Source: Lachnospiraceae bacterium (lineage in GTDB: Bacteria > Bacillota > Clostridia > Lachnospirales > Lachnospiraceae). Taken from it: a stretch of 61,644 bases of DNA. The notes under the pieces are model-generated. The model ran no database searches and was not told where the DNA came from. It saw nothing but the letters and a program-made list of their open reading frames with translations. Location: the NCBI GenBank assembly GCA_015057325.1, contig SVEQ01000015.1, positions 1 to 61,644 of the forward strand, in the 5' to 3' direction. The number at the start of each line of letters is the position of its first letter. The stretch's first letter is position 1. Positions 36,930-45,745 of the stretch are shown in pieces. Made by a program: the position numbers and the translations under genes.

Positions 36930-36951
36930 ATCAATATAATGAGGTGACATC

Positions 36952-38886
36952 ATGGCATATGAAGATTATATGAAAGCCCAGAAAATGGGACTTAAAGCAT
37001 ACAAAAGTGCAACATCAAAGGGACAATATCCATATCTTCCGGTTTTGGATGATATTCTTTCGCACTCAGAAATCGAATGCGAGGTGCGTCTTGGTGTATC
37101 CAACATTCCTTTATATCAGGTTGTAGGCACAAGTACTGCCGGAAGAACTCAGGCATTTGCCAACAATTTCATGCCTTTGCTTGACTACGGTTCAGAGTTC
37201 TCCGCAAAATGGTCCCACTTGGTGGATGCGCAGATAGAAGAAGGAATACATGATGCTGTCAAAGTATATGAATACATGAACCGCTACTATGTTGTTGAAG
37301 GAAACAAACGTGTCAGTGTATTAAAATACTTTGATTCCCCATCAATCCTTGCAGATGTAACACGTAAGGTACCAAAAAAGACTGATGATGAAGAGGTTTT
37401 AATTTACTATGAGTTCATGGACTTTTACGACCTTACAAAAATCAACTATCTCGCATTTTCCAAACTTGGAAGTTATCCAAAGTTAATTGAGACTATAGGA
37501 AAGAAACCCGGTGAAAAATGGTCAGATGACGACTTATTGGATTTCTCTTCTTTCCATACAGCATTTTATAATGCCTACAAGGAAAAAGGCGGACGTAAAC
37601 TTTCCAATATAACCTGTGATGATATAATGCTCTACTACCTGTCATTGTATCCATATTCTGAAGCAATGAACATGCCAAGTGCAGAAATCAAGAAAAACCT
37701 TGATAAAATCTGGCCTGAAATCGTTCTTCTTCAGGATGATGACTCCGTTGAGCTTTTGATGAATCCAAACGAGGAGACTCACGCAGTCAAAACCGTACTT
37801 AATAAAATCAAAACCTTAAAAAAGAGAAAGGTTGCATTTGTCTACGACAAAGAACCTTCTTCTTCCGATTGGGTGTACGGTCATGAATTAGGAAGACTTC
37901 ACCTTGAAGAAAACTTAGGTGAAATAATAGAAACCAAAGTCTACATTACCAATGGCGTTGACGATAATGCAGAAAACATTCTTGAAGCGGTATGCAGTGA
38001 CGGCAACGAAATTATATTTGCCACAACCCCAAAACTTATCAAGGCTTGTGTTAAGGTCGCAGCAAATCATCCGGATGTTAAGATTCTTAATTGTTCTCTT
38101 AACTCCTCTCATGCAACGGTAAGAACTTATTATACAAGAATGTATGAAGCCAAGTTCCTTACCGGAATTATAGCAGGTGCACTATGCTCTAACGACAAAA
38201 TCGGTTATGTAGATGATTATCCAATCTTTGGCGAGGCAGCCAACATCAATGCATTCGCACTTGGTGCAAAAATGGTTAATCCACGTGCTACTGTTTATCT
38301 TGCATGGTCAACCATGAAGGATTTTGATGTAAACGGCTTTTTCAAAGAAAGAGGCATCAGCTATATTTCTTCTCAAGACTCATTAACTCCGGAAAACGGC
38401 CAGAGAAGATTTGGATTGTACGCTGAGAAAAATGACGAAAAGAAAAATATTGCCGTACCTATCTATCACTGGGGTGCATTATACGAAGAACTCATCAACA
38501 GCATTTTCAAAGGCGCATGGAAAGACGACGAGTCAGACAAAGCAATCAATTACTGGTGGGGACTTTCTGCCGGTGTTATTGATATCATTTATTCAAATAA
38601 TCTGCCGGTTGGCGTTAGCAAATTAGTTGAACTCATGAAAAAATCAATATCATCAGGAATATATCATCCTTTTTCCGGACCGCTCACTGATCAAAACGGA
38701 TTATTAAAATGCGATGAGTACAGTGTACTTCGTCCCGAAGAGATAATGACTATGGATTGGCTTAACGAGAATGTTATCGGTTCAATACCTAATATCGATG
38801 ACCTTATCGATTCAGCAAAAGAAGTTGTATCACTTCGTGGTCTTGATGCAGCAACTCCTGACAAAGGAGGTGCTTCCTTGCTATGA
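36952..38886 (+). CDS. ParB/sulfiredoxin-like N-terminus fused to a BMP-family ligand-binding domain, no signal peptide
   Basis: 644 residues. The first residues are charged and hydrophilic, so the protein is predicted cytoplasmic. Residues ~80-145 contain YYVVEGNKRVSVLKYF (113-128), which resembles the ParB/Srx GxxR motif region where ParB binds CTP. Residues ~150-290 are helical. Residues ~291-600 match the BMP/Med/PnrA purine-nucleoside-binding fold: KVAFVYDKEPSSSDWVYGHELG, a CSDGNEIIFATTPKL segment, TYYTRMYEAKFLTGIIAGAL and GYVDDYPIFGEAANINAFALGAKM. BMP proteins are normally lipid-anchored ABC transporter receptors. This one lacks a lipobox and no ABC genes are near, so an intracellular nucleoside sensor is more plausible. 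It overlaps the next gene by four bases (ATGA), so they are one unit. ParB-like similarity is my inference. Confidence 0.78.
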   Translation: MAYEDYMKAQKMGLKAYKSATSKGQYPYLPVLDDILSHSEIECEVRLGVSNIPLYQVVGTSTAGRTQAFANNFMPLLDYGSEFSAKWSHLVDAQIEEGIHDAVKVYEYMNRYYVVEGNKRVSVLKYFDSPSILADVTRKVPKKTDDEEVLIYYEFMDFYDLTKINYLAFSKLGSYPKLIETIGKKPGEKWSDDDLLDFSSFHTAFYNAYKEKGGRKLSNITCDDIMLYYLSLYPYSEAMNMPSAEIKKNLDKIWPEIVLLQDDDSVELLMNPNEETHAVKTVLNKIKTLKKRKVAFVYDKEPSSSDWVYGHELGRLHLEENLGEIIETKVYITNGVDDNAENILEAVCSDGNEIIFATTPKLIKACVKVAANHPDVKILNCSLNSSHATVRTYYTRMYEAKFLTGIIAGALCSNDKIGYVDDYPIFGEAANINAFALGAKMVNPRATVYLAWSTMKDFDVNGFFKERGISYISSQDSLTPENGQRRFGLYAEKNDEKKNIAVPIYHWGALYEELINSIFKGAWKDDESDKAINYWWGLSAGVIDIIYSNNLPVGVSKLVELMKKSISSGIYHPFSGPLTDQNGLLKCDEYSVLRPEEIMTMDWLNENVIGSIPNIDDLIDSAKEVVSLRGLDAATPDKGGASLL

Positions 38887-39491
38887 GAATACTTGCACTT
38901 TCCGATGAAGAATCAAAATACTTGTGGGATTATTTTGAGAAAAGTAAAATTGCGGACATAGACCTTATCATTTCCTGCGGGGATCTTAAAGCAGAATACC
39001 TTTCCTTCCTTGCGACCTTTGCCAAAGTACCTATACTATATGTACACGGCAATCACGATGGCGGATACGAAGAGAAACCACCCGAGGGTTGCATATGTAT
39101 TGACGACGATATATATGTGTATAAAGGTGTGCGTATTGTCGGACTTGGTGGTTCTATGCGCTACAACAATTCAAGCAAGTTCCAGTACACCGAGAGCGAA
39201 ATGAAAACACGTGCGAGCAAACTGTGGCTAAAAATCAAGCTTCATCGTGGCTTCGACATACTTGTAACTCACGCTCCCGCTGCCGGAATAAATGATGGCG
39301 ATGACCTTCCACACAAAGGATTTAAGGTTTTTACATCGATGCTTGACAAATACAAGCCAAAGTACTTCATTCACGGACATGTGCATCTTAATTATAGCTG
39401 GAATCATCAGCGCGAATACAAATACAACGAGCATACAACAATAATCAATGCTTTTGAGAAGCATGTATTTGATTACGATATACATGAGTAG
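38883..39491 (+). CDS. Metallophosphoesterase with altered first motif
   Basis: 202-residue calcineurin-like phosphoesterase. The motifs GDLK (33-36), GNHD (56-59), TH (129-130) and GHVH (165-168) are intact. The first metal motif, normally D-x-H, reads SDEE (residues 7-10): Asp8 remains but the His is replaced by Glu. The two-metal centre may be changed or use Glu as ligand. It overlaps the BMP-fusion gene by four bases, suggesting coupled translation and a functional link, possibly hydrolysis of a nucleotide sensed by the partner. The transcript ends at the hairpin at 39501-39534. Confidence 0.86.
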   Translation: MRILALSDEESKYLWDYFEKSKIADIDLIISCGDLKAEYLSFLATFAKVPILYVHGNHDGGYEEKPPEGCICIDDDIYVYKGVRIVGLGGSMRYNNSSKFQYTESEMKTRASKLWLKIKLHRGFDILVTHAPAAGINDGDDLPHKGFKVFTSMLDKYKPKYFIHGHVHLNYSWNHQREYKYNEHTTIINAFEKHVFDYDIHE

Positions 39492-39500
39492 CAACATTTA

Positions 39501-39536
39501 AAAAGAGTTCTCTTATTAACAAGAGAACTCTTTTCT
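39501..39536. terminator. Terminator after the phosphoesterase gene
   Basis: AAAAGAGTTCTCTT (39501-39514) pairs perfectly with AAGAGAACTCTTTT (39521-39534), a 14-bp stem with a 6-nt loop. It can work in both directions and also lies downstream of the leftward antiporter gene. Confidence 0.88.
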
Positions 39537-39619
39537 TCTTTGACCATTTCATTATCCATATAACAACACGCCATTATTCAACGATTCTACATTACGCCAG
39601 CGTGTTTTTCTAATTCTAT

Positions 39620-40555
39620 CTATTTTAACATAATAAGATATGCCAAATATCCGGCATATCCAAGCAACATCAAACTTCCTCCAAGACGTCCAAGTTTCTT
39701 GTTCTTGAATACACATACCCACAGAAGTACTCCTGCCGCTATTGCTACTATCATATCCACAACGAAATTAGATGCAAACGGAACAGGTGTAATAAGTGCG
39801 GTTGTACCTACAACAAACATTATGTTGAACATATTACTTCCAACAATATTACCGATTGCAATATCAGCCTTGCCCTTCTTTGCAGCCGTTACAGATGTAA
39901 CAAGCTCCGGCAATGAAGTTCCCAATGCCACAATAGTAAGTCCGATGAATCTCTCACTAAGATGAGCTGCAATTGCAATCTTTGTAGCCGCATCAACTGC
40001 AACATCACTACCTTTAACAATAAGCACAACACCGATTATAACAAGAATTATAAGAAGCCATATCGGCTTTTTCTTCTCATCAGATGTTTCCTCTTTATTG
40101 TTCTTTGCCATTATAAAGAGATATACGAGATACACGATAAACGCTACCCATAAAGCAACACCCTCTATAAAACTTATATTGCCACCTGTATAACCAAATA
40201 CTAGCAATAATACAGAAACAAAGAGCATATATGGAATCTCGTATTTTACGGTAGATTGTCCGACTGCTATAGCAACGATTACCGATGTAAGACCAAGTAT
40301 AACAAGTATATTCATAATATTACTTCCGACAACATTACCGATTGTTATGTCAGCATTGCCATGAAGCGCTGCAGTAATACTTACCGCCGCCTCAGGTGCA
40401 GATGTTCCCATCGCAACAATCGTAAGTCCGATAACAAGCTGTGGAATACCGAACTTCTCGGCTATTCCCGCTGCACCGTCCACGAACCAATCAGCGCCTT
40501 TAACAAGCATTACAAAACCGAGTATCAACAACAAAAACTGAATCACTAATTCCAT
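39620..40555 (-). CDS. Sodium/calcium-exchanger-family cation antiporter
   Basis: 311-residue integral membrane protein with about ten membrane segments in two inverted halves. Both alpha repeats are plain: GLTIVAMGTSAPEAAVSITAALHGNADITIGNVVGSNIMN in the first half and GLTIVALGTSLPELVTSVTAA followed by IAIGNIVGSNMFN in the second, with the acidic residues that bind the cation (Glu in SAPE and SLPE). It belongs to the YrbG/CaCA type; the exact ion is not evident. It is the last gene of the leftward run beginning at typA. Confidence 0.93.
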   Translation of the reverse strand: MELVIQFLLLILGFVMLVKGADWFVDGAAGIAEKFGIPQLVIGLTIVAMGTSAPEAAVSITAALHGNADITIGNVVGSNIMNILVILGLTSVIVAIAVGQSTVKYEIPYMLFVSVLLLVFGYTGGNISFIEGVALWVAFIVYLVYLFIMAKNNKEETSDEKKKPIWLLIILVIIGVVLIVKGSDVAVDAATKIAIAAHLSERFIGLTIVALGTSLPELVTSVTAAKKGKADIAIGNIVGSNMFNIMFVVGTTALITPVPFASNFVVDMIVAIAAGVLLWVCVFKNKKLGRLGGSLMLLGYAGYLAYLIMLK

Positions 40556-40589
40556 ATAGCATTTTCCTCCAAATCACTTATAAAATATC

Positions 40590-42662
40590 TTATGCCTTCT
40601 TAAAAGGCTCATTTAACATATCGCAACCTTCAAGTACAAATCGCCCATTACGTATTATGTCAACCTCTGTACCATCCGCATGAACACTTGTTATCGCCTT
40701 CAATTCATCGTAAGGTATTGTTATATCCGTATGGCAGTTAAAATAAGCATTATCCTCATCGGTATCTCGCAAGAGCGAACACTCATTATCTTTTGCCACA
40801 ATCTCCTTGCCATCAGGATTATACAATCTTATCTCTTCACTTCTCGAATAGCAAGTATCTCCAACTGCAAAATGCGGTCCCATTTTCTCTGCAATCAGTA
40901 TTGGCAACTTATATACAATATCAAACTCATTCGCAAGAACATAAGCCGTTGTATTGGTTCCTATCGCAAACTCGCCAATCGGCAATGTCTCTCTGTTAAA
41001 CATAACATTTTCTTTGATGTATGCTCTGTTTTCTTCTTCTGTCTCAAAATTATCACACGTATATTCGGCTATTTTTCCATCCTTAAATGTTATCTTTAAG
41101 TTCTTGTATTTCAACTCGTTAAGATATACCTCTGACACATTAAGAACACCGCATGTTCCCGTAAGTTTCGGTGAAGTGAACACCTCTCCCACCGGAATAT
41201 TAACGTCTGCCGTGCAGTTCTCAAAGTTTGTCTCCTTCAAAGGATTTTCAAGGTCATGCATCATAACCGTCATATCCGTACAATTATCTCCGCAGCCAAC
41301 CACCTTTACCGATACTGCCTTATCAAGCTCATCTATGATAATCTGTTGCACTTTCTTGTAGGCCTCATTATCAAGAGTATTTATCTTGACAACAGCATCA
41401 AATATCTCTTTGAAGTTGTCTCCGATTTCCGGCAACGGATACGCGATTATCGTGAAACTGTACTCACTTTGAGGAATATAAATGTTAATAAGCTTCGACA
41501 ATTCAGAAGTCATATATACAGATAATTTCTGCTGCTTTTCACTAAGCCTCATATTCTCATCATTATTAACCGGTTCAAAAGGCTTCTCTCCAAACACTTC
41601 TATTACAGCAGGTCCGGCATACTCCTTCGCGAGCTGTTTTCTGCTCTCATATGCATTTCTTGTTGCATCTATCTTACGTTCTACAAACGCTTTATCAATA
41701 AATAATGCATCATCCATGCGATGATCATAATCATATTGTTTATTGACAGATGTTGAACAGTAGCCGGATCTTATAGTCAGCTTTCTGTTAACTCTCTCAA
41801 TAGCCGCACGGTAAATAACAGGTTTTAATCCCATTTTTTCAAACTGATTTACAGCCGCTTTTACAATTCTTTCCTGTCCGACAGAATATCTTATGTTAAC
41901 CGATTTCTTTTTTGTAAGATCAATTCCCGCTACCTTAAATCCTTCTTCATAACCATGTGTGTAGGTATATGCCATACTCTCTATGGCTTCATCACTCATG
42001 TCACCAAGAAATCTTGCAAGTTCTATCTCATTATCACTTATATACTCTCCGTAACGATACAAATATCTTATATCAGAAAGATCACTCTCCATTACAATAT
42101 CCGTTGCAAAAGAAAGCTTTGGATCTAATATCTCTGCAACTCTGTAATCAACAAAGTCCGTCACATAGTCGCTTACAAAATAATACAGAGTTTCCTTAAG
42201 TTCATTGACTGTCGGCACTTCATCTTCAAACATGCAAAGCACCTGAACAAACAATTCACCATAAAGTGTTAATTCTTTAAGTCTCTTTTCCGTTGCGTAT
42301 ACAATACCGCTTCTAAGCTCTGTGTAAAGGAAACATAACAACGGTCCGTACTCACTGCCGAAAACCTTTGTGGCATATACGGGATTGGCGAAACTTGTCT
42401 TATAATTATCAGGCTTGACATCCTCATATAATTTATCATTCCACTTGGCGAGTTCATCAACATCTAAAGACTCAAAATAATCTTCATCAAACTCGTACCA
42501 CTTTGAAAGCAACATATAAAAGTCTGCCATCTTATGAAAATAATCGGAATACTCCGACGTATCATTCTCATTGTTAAGGTATTCATTTATACGCTCAATA
42601 ACAAGCTCATAACGTTCTGATACCTCTTCATTAGAAGTCTTAAACAACTCACTATACTTCAA
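40590..42662 (-). CDS. M29-family aminopeptidase with long N-terminal extension
   Basis: 690 residues; known M29 enzymes (PepS, AmpS) have about 370-410. The C-terminal half carries the M29 metal-ligand segments: VNIPVGEVFTSPKLTGT (Glu), LPIGEFAIGTNTTAYV (Glu), and PILIAEKMGPHFAVGDTCYSR (Glu and His). Residues 1-290 are helical, acidic sequence without a known fold to me. The enzyme is predicted cytoplasmic and would trim N-terminal residues from peptides. It lies 11 nt past the small membrane-protein gene and 34 nt before the antiporter gene. Confidence 0.82.
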   Translation of the reverse strand: MKYSELFKTSNEEVSERYELVIERINEYLNNENDTSEYSDYFHKMADFYMLLSKWYEFDEDYFESLDVDELAKWNDKLYEDVKPDNYKTSFANPVYATKVFGSEYGPLLCFLYTELRSGIVYATEKRLKELTLYGELFVQVLCMFEDEVPTVNELKETLYYFVSDYVTDFVDYRVAEILDPKLSFATDIVMESDLSDIRYLYRYGEYISDNEIELARFLGDMSDEAIESMAYTYTHGYEEGFKVAGIDLTKKKSVNIRYSVGQERIVKAAVNQFEKMGLKPVIYRAAIERVNRKLTIRSGYCSTSVNKQYDYDHRMDDALFIDKAFVERKIDATRNAYESRKQLAKEYAGPAVIEVFGEKPFEPVNNDENMRLSEKQQKLSVYMTSELSKLINIYIPQSEYSFTIIAYPLPEIGDNFKEIFDAVVKINTLDNEAYKKVQQIIIDELDKAVSVKVVGCGDNCTDMTVMMHDLENPLKETNFENCTADVNIPVGEVFTSPKLTGTCGVLNVSEVYLNELKYKNLKITFKDGKIAEYTCDNFETEEENRAYIKENVMFNRETLPIGEFAIGTNTTAYVLANEFDIVYKLPILIAEKMGPHFAVGDTCYSRSEEIRLYNPDGKEIVAKDNECSLLRDTDEDNAYFNCHTDITIPYDELKAITSVHADGTEVDIIRNGRFVLEGCDMLNEPFKKA

Positions 42663-42672
42663 TCGCTACTAC

Positions 42673-42987
42673 CTAACCTTTCAATCCGACAATAAAAAAC
42701 AAAACCGTAATCAGTATCATAACCGCATTAGCTGCGCCGGATATTCTTTTCATAAATATTCCCCCATCGGGAGATTTCCATGCACTTCTGCAAAAAACCA
42801 TGCCTGTTACAGCAAATAAAAGTGCGGCAATTCCCAAAAGGCCTACCGCCTTCGGTCCTCTGCCGCTATTAACATACGAAATAATAAATGCCGTAAACTG
42901 ACAAATAAAAGAAACTCCTGCAAGCACGCACGAAATAACGGCATCAACACATATACTCTTTACACTATATACATTCTTACCTACCAT
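42673..42987 (-). CDS. Small membrane protein, three transmembrane segments
   Basis: 104 residues, with hydrophobic stretches at about 12-37, 46-66 and 82-102, and charged short loops between. I do not recognise a motif; similar small proteins may occur in Lachnospiraceae genomes under DUF names. It overlaps the VanZ-family gene by 11 nt, pointing to translational coupling, and is followed 11 nt later by the M29 peptidase. A role in the envelope is inferred from context only. Confidence 0.72.
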   Translation of the reverse strand: MVGKNVYSVKSICVDAVISCVLAGVSFICQFTAFIISYVNSGRGPKAVGLLGIAALLFAVTGMVFCRSAWKSPDGGIFMKRISGAANAVMILITVLFFIVGLKG

Positions 42988-43435
42988 TTTCCTCGCTCCT
43001 TCTATTTATCAGCAACAATATATAATATACAAAAAATCCCAACAAGCCGCCGGTTGTATTGAGAATAATATCATCAACATCAAACACACCGACCATCATT
43101 ATTCGCTGACATATTTCTATCATAAGACTGAATAATAACGTATATAATCCGGCCTCATACCATCTCACCCTCTTATTCAGCACCCATCTTATCAATGCTC
43201 CAAAAGGCATAAATGCTACCACATTGCCAAGAAGATTAATGCTGGCATAGTAAAATCCTATCTGATTCCAATACACAACAAATCGTTGTATTTCTCGAAA
43301 CGGTACAAGATTATATGTGTCTTTTCCCGAATGCCTTCCAAATCCATCGGAAAGAAACAGAAAATACACCAGAAAAATCATGTATATAACAAATAGTATT
43401 CTGCTTATAATTCTGATTATAGTTCGTTTTTTCAT
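42977..43435 (-). CDS. VanZ-family membrane protein
   Basis: 152 residues. VanZ proteins are small polytopic membrane proteins of unknown mechanism; the founding member confers low-level teicoplanin resistance. Four membrane segments are visible: near the N-terminus (IISRILFVIYMIFLVYFLFL), NLLGNVVAFMPFGALIRW, AGLYTLLFSLMIEICQ, and the C-terminal LLGFFVYYILLLI. The family motifs NLxGNVxxFxPFG and EicQ are present. It lies between the LtaS-like gene (18 nt upstream) and the small membrane gene it overlaps. Confidence 0.9.
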   Translation of the reverse strand: MKKRTIIRIISRILFVIYMIFLVYFLFLSDGFGRHSGKDTYNLVPFREIQRFVVYWNQIGFYYASINLLGNVVAFMPFGALIRWVLNKRVRWYEAGLYTLLFSLMIEICQRIMMVGVFDVDDIILNTTGGLLGFFVYYILLLINRRSEENGR

Positions 43436-43452
43436 TCAAGCCCACCTATAAA

Positions 43453-45741
43453 TCATTGTGCCTCATTTTCTGCAGGAACAGAATCATTTTCTGTCGTTTC
43501 TTCTGTACTTTCCCGTTCAATCTTATAAGGCTTTGACGTTGACAATGCAATGTGATCATCACCAACCTGAGATACTGTGATCTCTTTTGCATCATCAAGA
43601 CTTCCAACCGGAATCATTAACGTCTGGTAATTGTAGTATTTGGTATCTACTTCTTTGCCATCAACATTGACGATTGAAAACTCGTTAAAGCCTTTTCCCT
43701 TAATTGAAATGTATTTAATTCCATCCTCATAACCTTCGACAACAATATCTCTAAGTCCCATTGTCATATTGGTTTTCGGGAACGGATTAACACCATCAAA
43801 CGCATAATCCTCACCGTATAATGTATCATATTCAAGCATCTCTAATTTATTCAGATAATCCTCATGGTCTGCACTATCCATATATTCATTATGGAAATGC
43901 TGCATAAGTCCACCATCGAGATTCAATCTGTTAAATATATAAGTACTTGCCTGATAAGCAGTAATGTCCTTGTGATCAACCTTAAGACCTATATTATCCC
44001 AAAGAATCCATTCTGTCTGATAAAGATTGATTGTTCTAAGATCAGTATCTTTAAGACTCAAACTTGGCAAATGATCGCCATACATAAATACAACTGTAGG
44101 CTCATCAAAATCTTCAAGTTCCTTAATCAAGTCTCTTACCATATCATCAGTCTCACGACACATATTGATATAGTATTCCCATGCTGCTTCCTTCTCGGTA
44201 TCGCCTTCATACTCGCCTGTAAAATAACATGTGTTATGATACAACGTCTCTGTATGCTTCTTAGGATATCTTCCGTGTGCCTGTACCGAAATAGTAGTGA
44301 TATAGTCTCTACCCTCTGTCTGTTTCATACGCTCAATCATAAGATTGTCGAGTATGTTATCCTTAGTCCATCCTCTCGGAGTCTTCTGTAAGAAATACAT
44401 ATGCTCCATAGCCGTAAATACATCAAAACCAAGGTTAGAGTAATCAATATATCTCTCATAAAAAGTTGCATCGTTATTATGGAATCCCGCAGTGGCATAA
44501 CCGTATCTCTTAAGATCATATGCCATGCTGTCACAAGACTGACGCTTCATAATCGTCTTAAACGGATATTCTCCGGCTCCGAAGAACTGGGTACTCATTC
44601 CCGTCTGAACCTCAAACTCCGTATTAGCAGTTCCGGCTCCGACAGCAGGCACAGTGAAAAGTCCTGAAGAATACTGAGTCTTTAACTTCGAAAACGTTGG
44701 CATTACACGCTCTTTGACGTGTAAGTCTTTCATATACTTAACATCAAATATTGACTCTAGCTGAATCACAATTATGTTAGGATTCTTAACAGTAGCTTTT
44801 TCGTTTGTATAATATTTAACCTTTTGTTCCTGCTCGGTTGTTGTTTCCGTTGTTGTTTCCGTTGTTGTTTCCGTTGTTGTTTCTTTATCCTTGGAATCCT
44901 TTGCTTCCGTTGTTACTTCAGTAGTTGCTGCTTCCTCGCTTGTCAAGAACTGAACCTCATCCTTATTGTAATGAAGTTTTGAGGTTATCTCCTCCACGGT
45001 AGCCTGACTGTAATTCTTAGGCTTGCTGATACCTACATCAATAATACTGTTAGAGAAACAATACGCAAATCCGTAATCATTATAAGCGTATGCAAGATTA
45101 CCAAAGTTATCAGATACCGTCTGAGTTTTAACTGCAACTTTCGTAAGTGTGTAAATCAAAATCGCACACATACACACATACGCTGCAGCACGGAAAGGTC
45201 TTCTCTTGCTCTTGGATTTCGGCAATCTGATATAAAGATAAACAAGCAACAAAACAACCAATATAGCCCCAATAAGACTAAGAACAAGTTGCCATTTGGT
45301 CATATACTTATCAAGCATTGTCATAACGTTACGCATCATAAGAATGTCAATAGCCGAGAACGGTGTTGTTCTAAAGCATAAAACAATCCAGTTTGCAAAC
45401 GCAGAGATAATCCACATCGCACATACGAATACCGTAGCAAAAATTTTTCTCTTTGCAAAAAGCACCAAAGACAATGTAACAAATATTATGATTGCATTAT
45501 AAACGAAAACCAACGGAGATTTTCCTATAAATACAAATGCCTTGATAAGTGAATGTCTGCTAAGTGTCTCAAGCAAAATGTTAAGGATAAATGCAAGAAA
45601 CAGATACATTATAAACGGGTGTATTTTGTATTTCTTACCCTCAACAAGCTCTTCTTCCTGCTGATTTTCTACACTCTTTACTTCTTCTTTCACTTCTTCA
45701 TTAATGTTTTTATCTTTTGTTCTCTTCTTAAAAAACTTCAT
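43453..45741 (-). CDS. LTA-synthase-like membrane sulfatase-fold enzyme
   Basis: 762 residues. A cytoplasmic acidic start is followed by five membrane segments (about 45-220) and a large extracellular domain. That domain contains NIIVIQLESIF, GAGTANTEFEV with the Thr expected to be the nucleophile of LtaS enzymes, AGFHNNDATFYERY, and VFMYGDHLPS with metal-binding Asp and His. These suggest a phosphoglycerol transferase for lipoteichoic acid or a related polymer. The linker between membrane and enzyme holds a perfect TTTE repeat (about residues 285-302), coded by 12-nt tandem repeats. An extra beta domain and a Glu/Thr-rich tail follow the enzyme core. The gene starts four bases after the esterase gene. 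Confidence 0.9.
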   Translation of the reverse strand: MKFFKKRTKDKNINEEVKEEVKSVENQQEEELVEGKKYKIHPFIMYLFLAFILNILLETLSRHSLIKAFVFIGKSPLVFVYNAIIIFVTLSLVLFAKRKIFATVFVCAMWIISAFANWIVLCFRTTPFSAIDILMMRNVMTMLDKYMTKWQLVLSLIGAILVVLLLVYLYIRLPKSKSKRRPFRAAAYVCMCAILIYTLTKVAVKTQTVSDNFGNLAYAYNDYGFAYCFSNSIIDVGISKPKNYSQATVEEITSKLHYNKDEVQFLTSEEAATTEVTTEAKDSKDKETTTETTTETTTETTTEQEQKVKYYTNEKATVKNPNIIVIQLESIFDVKYMKDLHVKERVMPTFSKLKTQYSSGLFTVPAVGAGTANTEFEVQTGMSTQFFGAGEYPFKTIMKRQSCDSMAYDLKRYGYATAGFHNNDATFYERYIDYSNLGFDVFTAMEHMYFLQKTPRGWTKDNILDNLMIERMKQTEGRDYITTISVQAHGRYPKKHTETLYHNTCYFTGEYEGDTEKEAAWEYYINMCRETDDMVRDLIKELEDFDEPTVVFMYGDHLPSLSLKDTDLRTINLYQTEWILWDNIGLKVDHKDITAYQASTYIFNRLNLDGGLMQHFHNEYMDSADHEDYLNKLEMLEYDTLYGEDYAFDGVNPFPKTNMTMGLRDIVVEGYEDGIKYISIKGKGFNEFSIVNVDGKEVDTKYYNYQTLMIPVGSLDDAKEITVSQVGDDHIALSTSKPYKIERESTEETTENDSVPAENEAQ
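44837..44883 (-). repeat. 12-nt tandem repeat inside the LtaS-like gene
   Basis: Four copies (the last partial) of GTTGTTGTTTCC on the plus strand. It codes for TTTE repeats on the minus strand. The unit is a multiple of three, so slippage would change linker length without breaking the frame. Confidence 0.9.
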
Positions 45742-45745
45742 ATCC

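Larger units (their letters stand above)
36043..36951. other. Long intergenic region between topB and the ParB/BMP gene
   Basis: 909 bp with no supported gene. It contains the topB promoter (36109-36137), the foldback element (36192-36929), and 22 bp holding the ribosome binding site (GAGGTG, 36941-36946) of the plus-strand gene. Open frames at 36184-36486 (plus) and 36636-36833 (minus) have no ribosome binding site and lie in palindromic sequence. Confidence 0.8.

Noticed and set aside
39550-39615. AACACGC...GCGTGTT repeat as terminator of the antiporter gene
   Set aside because: The loop is about 30 nt and the minus-strand T run is poor; the hairpin at 39501-39534 is a better candidate.
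44837-44883. Tandem repeat considered as a CRISPR array
   Set aside because: Units are 12 nt, contiguous, without spacers, and lie inside a coding frame.
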